NCBI RefSeq assembly: GCF_051622035.1
Contig: NC_135360.1
Location: forward strand, 33,311,206 to 33,375,205
Source of the DNA: Arctopsyche grandis
Taxonomy: Eukaryota > Arthropoda > Insecta > Trichoptera > Hydropsychidae
Direction of reading: 5' to 3'
Length of the DNA stretch: 64,000 bases
The notes beneath the pieces were generated by a model. It did no database searches. It saw only the letters and a program-made list of their open reading frames with translations, and was not told the DNA's origin. This document shows, piece by piece, positions 16,001 to 24,198 of this stretch (its first letter is position 1; the number at the start of each line of letters is the position of its first letter). The translations under genes were made by a program, and so were the position numbers.

Positions 16001-18027
16001 GATTCGACCTCGGACGTGGACGACTTCGGGAAGTCGGGGAACGAAGAGAGGTCTTTGAGATTCGCGACGATGGGCGTGGGCATGGCCACGTTGCCGAAGG
16101 TTATCACGTTTCCGGGCCTCATGGCTTCTAGCTTCGAGAACGGCTCTTCGGCGATTTCATTCTTCATATTTTCTATGCTGGGAAAAAAATTTCTAGCGTC
16201 GCCGACGTCGCACGTCATAGGAACATTATCTAAATTATTTTCTAAATTCTTATCACTGGAGTATATAGGATGCGACGACGACGACGACAGCTCGGCGAAT
16301 ATTTGACTGTCTTTATCGGAGACATTGCTATTATTTGAATTATTATTTACTACTTCCAATTCCGATTGAGACGTGTGAGGTTTCGGCGACTCGGCATTCT
16401 TATCCAGTTTCATCTCATCGAAGTCCTTCATGAAGTTGGTCGGGTGGAAGTTCTCTCTGTCGTCTATCGCCGCCTGTTGACTCGATATAGTCGACGATGC
16501 GTCTTGCTTCGACGGATTCGCAACTTTAATCCTATCCTTCAAGCTTTTCAGAGGCAAAATCTTCTTCGTCTTCTTTGTATAGATGTTTCTTTTGATCGGT
16601 AGCATGGTCAAGATTTCCGTGGTGGCCGTCTTTGGACACTCGTACTGCGGAGAGGGTACGTCATTGACAGGTTCATCATACGACTTCTCTTCGAGTGTAA
16701 TATCAGGAACGATATTTGCAGTATTTGCGACACATTCGTCGTTTATCATCGGAGGCGTCGAAGGCATTGCTTTCTCCTTCAAAGTTATATCGGGCATGAT
16801 AAAATTCGACGATATTTCGATAGAGTCCTCGACGGAATTGGAATTAGAATTAGAGTTGGCCTTCGGCGACGGAACCGGTTTCTCCCTCAACGTTATCTCC
16901 GGGATGATAAAATTCAACCGATTCGACGACTCTGCAGCCGGAGTCATCGACTTGTACGTGTTCGGATTCCCGATGTTCTTAATCACAGAGAAAGTATTGA
17001 CGCATGTGGAACTCATCGCGCTCGGCGTCGACAGGGTCGTCTCGACGGTCACCGCCGGACTCAAATAGCTCCGATCGGAGTCGTTCGAGAAGTGAGTCGG
17101 CGAATACGAGTCGAGCAAGTTCGGCTCCGTCTTGATCTTATCCTGCACGACATTGTGCAAAGTGAGATCGATGACTTCCGACAGCATCGGCAAAGTGTTA
17201 GCGATCGGATTCTCCAGTTTAATGTCGCTCAGAATCTTCAATCCGGGCAGTCTATTGGCGTTGTTGTCCGGCACTTTCTTTTGGAAGCCGGAATCTTGCA
17301 TCAGATTGTTCGAGTCGGGCTTCGAATACGGTTGGAACACCATCACGTTCTGGTACTTGGGCTCGTTGCCGTTTACGGAATCGTTTATCTTCTGGTATAT
17401 GATTTGAGGTGTGGGATTGAACATGGGTTGGAAAGGTCCGGTTTGATGCGTCGGGAATTTGTTGAACACGGGAGTCATCAGCTTGTTGGTGGGGTCTTGG
17501 GTAATGGGGAGGGACGTTATGAGGATGTTCTTTTTGGTGGGGTCGTTGAAAGATGACTGCGAGCCGGGCACTACGAAGCTGACGGGGGTCATGTAGCGGA
17601 TAGACGGGTTGTGCTGCATGGGCATCGGAGATGGGTTGGGGAGACGAGGAGCTATGGAGGCGAATTGCTGTTGGAACGTGGGGTGAGAGGTGGGCAGGGG
17701 CGTGGGTATGGGTGTGGGGAAGGTGGTGGGGCAGTGACAGTTGGTGTTGGTGAAGCATGGAGATCTGGATCTGCTGCGGGTGCGACTGCTGTAGTTGCTG
17801 GGGGCCCTGCTGGGGGTGCGACTGGGGGCGCGGCTGGAGGATCGGCTGGGGGGGCGGCTGGAGGCACGACTGGAGGCCCTACTCGAGGGTCTGTTGTTGG
17901 AGGAAGCCGACAGGGCACAGAGGGCTTTGATCACCTGGTCCTTGGGGTGCGTGTCAAGGTGCACGTCCAGCTTCATGCCATCGTGCAGGTAGAGGGTGCA
18001 GACGGGGCACTGCACGCTGAACTCCAT
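10006..18027 (-). CDS. Large C2H2 zinc-finger protein, 14 fingers, 4 exons (about 1362 aa)
   Basis: This is a probable nuclear DNA-binding regulator; I do not recognise the ortholog. Exons on the minus strand are 18027-15529, 15459-15323, 14349-13798 and 10906-10006. Together they make exactly 1363 codons. The start MEFSVQCPVC opens a lone finger (CPVC..H..H). A serine/arginine-rich stretch (SSRASSRPPSRSSSRAPSRT) and a long low-complexity S/N/P/T region follow. Exon 3 has three fingers, and the exon 3/4 join rebuilds a linker (GIKDYK-CSACDKRF). Exon 4 has ten fingers, ends PVTTEG and is strikingly GC-rich against its surroundings. One finger starts with an unusual C-x-C (CFCGEVF). The exon 2 donor (ATT|GTACAA) is weak and is the least certain join. 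The 2.9-kb last intron is full of repeats. Confidence 0.85.
10960..11097. mobile_element. TIR MITE (about 138 bp)
   Basis: Arms TTTCAAAGGCACTCAAGAAC (from 10967) and CTTGAGCACCTTTGAAAG (to about 11092) are inverted copies. A second whole copy lies at 61393-61533 and a half copy at 21735-21815. Confidence 0.55.
11770..12107 (-). repeat. tRNA-derived SINE, minus strand
   Basis: Read on the minus strand, the head CCAGCAGCGTGGACTAGTGG and a B-box GGGTTCGAGTCC are followed by a core (GATCGTTTCCTATCAGAGTT, then TTTCATTGAAACGGTTCC). The tail contains GGCCGGAAAGGCGCATTGGG. Other copies are at 22920-23340, 43472-43715 and 44175-44349. Confidence 0.7.
12230..12900. repeat. Dispersed repeat, first copy
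   Basis: Sequence around CACAATCAATAGAAAAAACA, GCAATACTAGATTTTGAATT and CGAATTCAGTGGGTCAAA recurs at about 59490-60050 inside a DCTN2 intron. A divergent partial unit of the same repeat lies just left (12230-12400). No coding capacity was seen, and its class is unknown. Confidence 0.55.
13122..13576. mobile_element. TIR DNA element with 8-bp duplication
   Basis: Inverted ends AGTGCTACTTAGTATGCAGT and CCGCATACTAAAGTAGCACC. Both flanks read AATTTTTT (13114-13121, 13577-13584), although the T-run weakens that evidence. The interior has telomere-like GGTTACGTTAAGTTAGGG wording and is shared with 55705-57157. Confidence 0.6.
14479..14875 (+). mobile_element. Solo LTR (397 bp) in zinc-finger gene intron
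   Basis: It starts TGTTACGTACACC and ends CCCCTACGTAACA, so the ends are inverted repeats of about 9 bp. It has CCTTATAAGGCGGTAC and a 3' segment GCTGTGACACGACTTTGGCC as in the other copies. No matching target duplication is seen. A related LTR lies in opposite orientation at 39294-39678. Confidence 0.65.
14930..15198 (+). mobile_element. Second LTR-like copy, 5' end missing
   Basis: From GGCCGCTATTGGTCCCTTCT onward it parallels 14479-14875 through to CCCTATGCAACA. Its left side is joined to a piece of the 9-bp-duplication MITE family (AACGAGAACTTGAGTGCCAA, 14886-14905). It is an old, partial copy. Confidence 0.6.
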
Positions 18028-18497
18028 GGTGATGGCGAGTGAGGGTGGGTGTGTGTGTGTGTGTGTGTTTGTGCGAGTGCGAGTCTAGACGTTCGGGAGG
18101 ACGTGGATGAGGGTGAGGGTGAGGGTGAGGGCGAGGAGCTGCGGTCGGCGTGACATAGTCCGAGGCTAGCAGCCGCTCCCCCACCAGCTGGGGTCAGCGA
18201 TCTCCAGTCAGCAGTCAGCAGTCAGCGATCGCCAGGCACCTGTCACCAGCCACCAGTCACCAATCACCTGCTCATCTACACTCTATATCGTACCTATGTT
18301 TACACATCGATACTATTATACTCACTGGTTCTGTGGCCAACACATTATGACCAATGGCCGACTCGGCGACTCCACTGCCACTCTTCGATTCTTCTTCGTA
18401 TTTTAAATTCCTCGCTCGACGTGTCGCTGTTTTAATTATTTATTATTTGCATTTCGCTTCGTCGTGAGATTTATTTTAATCTATAGCTCGAGATATA
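18028..18497 (-). promoter_or_regulatory. Probable 5' UTR/promoter region of the 14-finger gene
   Basis: The sequence just upstream of the ATG has a (GT)n tract, GAGGGTGAGG repeats and CAGTCAGCAGTCAGC runs. It is less AT-rich than the intergenic DNA. No clear TATA box or upstream splice acceptor was recognised, so the transcription start is unknown. Confidence 0.35.
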
Positions 18498-18581
18498 TTT
18501 TAACGAGAGCTTGAGTGCCAAATAAAAAGAATGGTAAAAATAAAAATATATTGAATGAAATTAGAATTGATGATAAGTTAA

Positions 18582-19538
18582 CCCTTTGGCTGCTACGAGG
18601 TTTTTCAATGTCCAAGCGAAAAATGCTAACATTTGTAATTATTTTGAAAAAAAAAAAATATAATATTTTTTTTTACATACTTACTTCGCCGAACACTCGT
18701 AATTTTTATAATACTTTATATATTTTTAAGAAGCATTCGTGGACTCGTGCTCTCTCTTTCTGTCTTGCTTTTACATGCGTGCGTGCGAAAGAGATACCTA
18801 CATATATACACTAAATAAGTTTTGACGATTGTTTTCCGAGGCTTTATTCTTTTCAATAATCTATTTTTAGATATCGATGTATCCTTACAACATGCGATAT
18901 ATTCGAAACAGGTAGCGGTCTCTCTCTCTTTCTTTCTTGGTTTTAATTGTGTACGTATGAGCGAGACACACAAGGATGCGAAGTTTCTAATAATCAAATA
19001 ATTTTTCAACATGTATCATAAACATTTTGTATGCATTTCAGTTGCATTTGATTGATTGCATGAATTCGTGACGTCTCGTGACCTATATAATTGAAAGCGG
19101 ATTTCTATTGTTTTTTGCCATTTATTTTAACTCTGCAAAATGATATCGGACAGTGAAAGTGATGAAAGCGAAATAATAGCTCCTCGCCGAAGAACTCGAC
19201 AAATCAGCAGCTCTACTGATTCTGAAAATGAATTTATCGATAATAATCAATTCCCAAGTAATAACTCCTTATATGACATTGACAACGAACCCGAAATTTA
19301 CTTTGATGATGAACCCGAAATTGAAGAGCTTTTATTTAAAAAATTGATAAATATTTATAAAGCTTGATTGAAAAATAAATATAAATACGTATATAAAAAA
19401 AATGTTTCGTGCCACTGATGTGCTGGTGGCTCAAAGAAAGTATTGAAATACGACAATTAATGACGTCAACAACGATCGTCGTAGCAATCTTCGCCGATTT
19501 CAAAACAACGATTTATCGTTGTTGTAGCAGTCAAAGGG
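18582..19538 (+). mobile_element. Internally deleted piggyBac-like element (957 bp) in the LINE
   Basis: It is flanked by TTAA at 18578-18581 and 19539-19542, with inverted ends CCCTTTGGCTGCTAC and GTAGCAGTCAAAGGG. A 75-codon frame at 19140-19367 starts MISDSESDESE, is acidic, and resembles the N-terminus of a piggyBac transposase that then stops. Removing it restores the LINE frame across ..DDKL-IEKVENIKYLG. Confidence 0.75.
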
Positions 19539-19621
19539 TTAATTGAAAAAGTTGAAAATATAAAATACTTAGGTGTATACATAGATTCAGGACTAAATTT
19601 TAAAATGCACGCTGACTATAT

Positions 19622-19783
19622 TATGGGGGATGAACGAACGAGACGACTGGCATGTTAATGCACGTGTTTATTATATGACAGCTGAAGGCAGAGTGAGTAG
19701 CGGCTCCCCGAACCCAGCCGAGTTGGTCCCCACTCGCAGGAAGGCAACCAAACTCGACCATGTCTTATAAGCGAGCCGCCACA
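19622..19783 (-). mobile_element. Solo LTR (162 bp) inside the LINE
   Basis: It is homologous to the two LTRs of the element at 19818-20865. On the minus strand it runs TGTGGCGGCTCGC to CCCCATA. ATAT flanks it on both sides (19618-19621, 19784-19787), consistent with a 4-bp target duplication in the LINE. Confidence 0.7.
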
Positions 19784-19817
19784 ATATAATAAAAAAAATG
19801 GCTAGAAAAGTTGGTAT

Positions 19818-20865
19818 TATGGGGATGAACGAATGAGACGACTGGCATGTTAATGCACGTGTTTATTATATGACAGCTAAAGGCAGAGTGAGTAGCGGCT
19901 CTCCGAACCCAGCCGAGTTGGTCCCCACTTGCAGGAAGGCAACCAAACTCGACCATGTCGTATAAGCGAGCCGCCACATCACTCCCCCCCCCATCATCAG
20001 CGATACAAAAATTACAAAGAAACAAATTTTACAAAAGAAAAAAATTATTGAGTGGGGAGAAAAAAATTGTTGACGTGGGTCATACGCTGTGTAGGTGTAC
20101 CGCCCTGAATGGTCGGTACATTCGAGGGCGGTGACGTCGCGAGCAGGACGGTGGCTGGTCCGATGGTCGCGCCGATGCGATGCTGCGCCGGCGCCGCTCT
20201 TCCGAGGCTGATGTCGGTTGGTGGGGCGGCGGGGGCGGCAGGGGCATCGATGTGGTTGATGATACTCCGAGCTGGACCGTGAGTCGTTGTGGCTCGTGGA
20301 GGTGTTGTAGCGCTACCGCCCGTCTCGGCGTGACGACGCTCGTGGGGACGTACGGGGCCTTGATGATGATGATGGTGCTGAGGTGGTGTGTGATGAATCT
20401 TGTGGTGCTGGATGACCGTTCTATGTGTACTGGATCGCGCATGACTCCACATCCAGCTGTCAAGATCGTCGTCTCATTCGCTCCCCCATTTTTTTAAGCA
20501 CCTGTCATCGACGTTGTGGCTGGACTCCAGTCGGTAGGTAGGTAGGTAGCCGTGTCTGCTCGTTTATTGTCACCCGCGAGCCGCGACGTGCTGTGTTTAT
20601 GGCGGCGCGGCGGGTAGCTTTCCCGCCTGGCTCGGTGAGGCAGGGATGAGCGGCATGTTGAAATTGATCGAGGCTGCGTGGCTCGATGTCGGGGGTCACC
20701 AGTTATGGGGGACGAACAAATGAGACGACTGGCATGTTAATGCACGTGTTTATTATATGACAGCTAAAGGCAGAGTGAGTAGCGGCTCTCCGAACCCAGC
20801 CGAGTTGGTCCCCACTCGCAGGAAGGCAACCAAACTCGACCATGTCGTATAAGCGAGCCGCCACA
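19818..20865 (-). mobile_element. Short LTR retroelement remnant (LTR - 725-bp interior - LTR)
   Basis: Terminal repeats 19818-19978 and 20704-20865 are near-identical, so the insertion looks young. On the minus strand a primer-binding-like TGGTGACCCCGACATCGAG lies next to the first LTR (about 20684-20702). The interior is too short for a full gag-pol and has only small GC-rich frames. It is therefore a deleted or TRIM-like derivative and cannot be autonomous. Its left flank (19784-19817) is a 34-bp duplicate of its right flank (20866-20899). Confidence 0.7.
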
Positions 20866-21734
20866 ATATAATAAAAAAAATGGCTAGAAAAGTTGGTATA
20901 TTATGTAGATTAAGAAATATTTTAAGTAAAATTTTAGTGTTTAATTCAATTGTCTTGCCACATGTGGTTTATTGTGCCACTGTGCTTAATTTGTTTAGTG
21001 GCCAAGATTTAGAAAAAATGCAAAAAATACAGAATAAAGCTATGAGAGGTATTTTGAATGTGAGTAGATTTAAGAGTATTGGAAGTATGTTAGATGAATT
21101 AGGATGGATGAGTATTAGAATTAGTCTAAATATTAGTACATTGTCTTTTGTTTATAAGTTAGATCATAAGTTATTACCTAAGTATTTTGATGATTATATA
21201 ATAAGGAATAGAGATAAACATAGTTTTTATACTAGAAATAAGGACAAACTAGTTGTAAGTAGAGTAAGAAAGAATAAAACGGCTGGGGGTGTTTTTCACA
21301 GGGGTGTGCTCATGTATAATGCCCTCCCTGAGTGCATCAGGTCTGCTAAAAACATGGATGCATTCCTGCGAGGTGCGAAGAGACACCTCTGTGAGGGACA
21401 GTACATAATAATTAAGATGTATTTTTAAATTAGCTTGATAGCTAAAATATATATAAATAAAATAAAATAAATATTCCGTATTCGCGATTTTTGTGGCAAC
21501 GATTGTCATTTGCGCGATCGAAATTTGCGCAATAATCCGTTTACCATGTACAAATACCAGTAGCAGCTCGTGAGAATTCATAGTGGGGGGGGGGGGGGGG
21601 GCTGCAGAGATTAATCGGGCTGTAGTAGCTCGTTGGCCATACCGTTTATTAAAAGATAACAAAAATAGCATGCATATGTACTATACTGAGAGATCTGCAA
21701 CTCTGCAGCCTATTTGGACGAGCCGTCACTGACA

Positions 21735-21815
21735 AATACCCCTTTACGCTTTTTTTTTTGTGGAATTCTATTGCGTTAGTTCTTCTTGAGCATCTTTGAA
21801 AGTTTGGATATCTTG
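21735..21815. repeat. Half copy of the CTTTGAAAG-ended TIR MITE
   Basis: GTGGAATTCTATTGCGTTAG and CTTCTTGAGCATCTTTGAAA match the right arm of the MITE at 10960-11097. A run of 17 G bases lies at 21585-21601, upstream of it. Confidence 0.45.
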
Positions 21816-22007
21816 AGAGTGCGGCTTTCTTGAATACATTTATCCGATCACCGTATAAATTATCGGGAGATCGAAAGCGAACATTAATATCTACGAGAGG
21901 TAACCACAAGCAGATTATAAACACTATAAACACTACCTACACTAAGAAAACAGTGACGAATGACACTTCAAACTGGAATATTTTTTGCACTGGAATTTGG
22001 TAAAAGG

Positions 22008-22197
22008 GTTACATCCCAAATGTGAATCGCTAACAGGATAACAGCCGCTACGAAAATCACTCATGCGGATCTCCAGTCACTCGAAAATTCGTCGCACAGG
22101 AAAATTGCCGTACAGAAAACTGCACAAATATTGGTCAGAAAATGCTTTTTTTACGAAATTTGAGCAAACCTGTTAGTGGTTCACATTTGGGATATAA
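22008..22197. mobile_element. TIR MITE (about 190 bp)
   Basis: The 30-bp ends are inverted copies: CATCCCAAATGTGAATCGCT near 22012 and AGTGGTTCACATTTGGGATA near 22174. There is no coding capacity. The surrounding 21816-22919 holds no gene. Confidence 0.6.
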
Positions 22198-22634
22198 TCA
22201 CGAACCCTGGAATTTATGCACAGCCGAAACGATTCGTTCGTCTGTAGATAAGATTATTGTCATGAATTTCGTAGAAATATCTCCAACATAATACAAAAAG
22301 ATAATTAAATGAAAGGGCATTGGTGAGGTGCAATTATTATCATTAGCTAGAAGATAACTAGAGAAGCGTGGTTACCTATTGGAGTTTGCAATTGAACAGG
22401 TGCTTTTAAAATAAATAAATATATATAAATAAAATCAGATGATCATAAAATCACAATAAAGACAAGATCTGGGACTAAAAAGAGGTTGGCAGGAGTGGAA
22501 ACAAGGGACGCTGAACTCACTTTACAAGATTAAATCAGGAAGGCGATGTTTGAATGCATTGATCGTTTACATTCTGAACTCCAGATCATGTTACATGATC
22601 AATCATTTTGTACAAGCATGCTTAAACGTCTGTA

Positions 22635-22728
22635 CTATTATTTTACGCAAGTATTTTGTTTGTACAAGCGCGTTAATACTTAATTGAAGTTTCATTTGCA
22701 TACTTGTACAAACAATGCTTGCGCAAAC
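22635..22728. repeat. Imperfect palindrome
   Basis: ACGCAAGTATTTTGTTTGTA and TACAAACAATGCTTGCGCAA are inverted near-copies about 40 bp apart. It is probably a degraded foldback element. Confidence 0.4.
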
Positions 22729-22919
22729 GTGATTGAAAGTGTGTATGTAAGTTTATGCAAATTCTCACATCAGTAAGTAGTGCCTATATTTTAATCAATT
22801 TCGGTAAGTATATAAATCAGTATTTTATAAACAAAATCGTCAGTATTATAATATTAAATGTCATTATAAATATTCGGCCATTCGTCAAAATAAAACTTAC
22901 CATTTATTTATTATATTTT

Positions 22920-23340
22920 TTACATATATACCAGGAAGGCCTTACAAGTAACCCCTTCCTGGCCAATTACAAACATTGCAGCATTTTTTTTTATTATACA
23001 AGTCGCTGAGTTACACTGACAAACTCGCAAATTAACGAGACATTGAGAATGAATTGTACATAAATTTTATTGAACATTAATCAATCTCAAATAGTGGTGA
23101 CATAGTAGGTAGGAAGGATATTTAGCCAATTTTACCAGGAACCGTTTCAACAATGAAATCAAATAAAATTGGCAAGTTCTGATAGGAAACGATGGACCTG
23201 GAGTCACAAATATCCAGGTCTGACCAGCAGCACTACAGATATACCCAGAAAAATTCATTTCAATCGAGGTCAGCTCATGGGACCGAACCCGGCGCCTCTC
23301 GACGCTAAGCAGAAGCTTAACGACCGAGCTATGCTGCTGG
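22920..23340 (-). repeat. tRNA-derived SINE, longest copy
   Basis: The minus-strand head CCAGCAGCATAGCTCGGTCG has a B-box GGGTTCGGTCCC. The shared core (GAACTTGCCAATTTTATTTG, GAAACGGTTCC) and a 3' segment with GGCCAGGAAGGGGTTACTTG follow. It is the same family as 11770-12107. Confidence 0.7.
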
Positions 23341-23472
23341 CTGATTAATACTGATCATTTAATATAAATACTGAACTTTTATTATTTATACTGACCACTT
23401 GTATACTGAACGATGGATACTGGCCGTTTAGTATAAATAATGACCTTTAATTTAATGAGATTTAAGTTTGCA

Positions 23473-23920
23473 CCATAGATATATAATACACATAGATGGA
23501 CCCTGACGTGTGATTTTGGTCGGAGATTTTGTCTTCACTAACTGAGGGGTGCGGGGGGTTTAACTAGCGGGGAAGTTGGAAAAAAAAAAGGTTTTTTTCC
23601 CTACGACGCAGCGGTACCTACCTACCTACTGAGAGAAAGTGTGCATGCGCCATGTATTTTGCGGTAATTGGACTATTCGTCACATTGGGGTGGTCACAAA
23701 GACAATTTTTGCCATGAAAATCGCGAATACACAATATTTGGCACTCAAGTTCTCGTTAGTATGATGGACTTTTCGGCTGCCAGATGTTCCGTTATAGAGA
23801 TTTTAGTGACTTTGTGACGAGTAATTTGTGACCAGTAATCACCAAACCGTATTTTGCATGCGCCAAAAGGGAGACCAGTATAAAGCGTGAGGGCGGATCT
23901 ATGTATTATACATGTATGCT
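23473..23920. mobile_element. Carrier repeat split by a 186-bp MITE
   Basis: The wording CCCTGACGTGTGATTTTGGT, CTTCACTAACTGAGGGGTGC and CCCTACGACGCAGCGGTACC through GACCAGTATAAAGCGTGAGG is repeated, without the insert, at 51489-51740. The ends carry inverted TATAATACAC-type motifs. Confidence 0.65.
23663..23848. mobile_element. MITE with exact 9-bp target duplication and known empty site
   Basis: Ends GGTAATTGGACTATTCG and AGTAATCACCAAACC. Flanks GTATTTTGC occur at 23654-23662 and 23849-23857. The paralogous carrier at 51670-51678 has one GTATTTTGC and no insert. A 9-bp duplication suggests a Mutator-like superfamily (inference). Kin lie at 28455-28624 and 31788-31960. Confidence 0.8.
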
Positions 23921-24198
23921 TTGCACACAGGCGGCCGAACAGCATACAGTTACGTGAGTACTTTTAGTTGTGCTGATCGGTTGTGGAACCCTTGTTGTTA
24001 GTATTTACTTTCGAAGAAAATCAAAAAATGGCTACGGAAGCGTTGTAATGAAATAAATAATGGAGGCACACCCTTTAATACTCAGTACGAGTTTAGTGTT
24101 TCTTTTAGCTGTACTTTGACCTGCTAAGACCAACATGGGGTCAGTCCGTTTGACGTGTGGAGATTGAAACGACTGGAGATCGAAAACTCTGGTTCAAA

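Larger units (their letters stand above)
18524..21470 (+). mobile_element. 5'-truncated non-LTR LINE, split by later insertions
   Basis: Reverse-transcriptase C-terminal coding is visible in three blocks: 18524-18581, 19539-19621 (KYLGVYIDSGLNFKMHAD) and 20866-21428 (SIVLPHVVYCATVLNLF, then NALPECIRSAKNMDAFLRG). The tail is an (AATAAA)n-like run. Between the blocks sit a TTAA-flanked element (18582-19538) and LTR sequences (19622-20865). The LINE itself is inserted in a copy of the 9-bp-duplication MITE family, whose halves lie at 18498-18523 and 21471-21545. Confidence 0.8.

Noticed and set aside
15343-18042. Several plus-strand frames of 90-180 codons
   Set aside because: All are shadows of the first exon of the 14-finger gene.
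21585-21601. Run of 17 G as a possible quadruplex
   Set aside because: A single homopolymer run beside repeat debris is more likely a slippage or assembly-sensitive tract than a functional structure.
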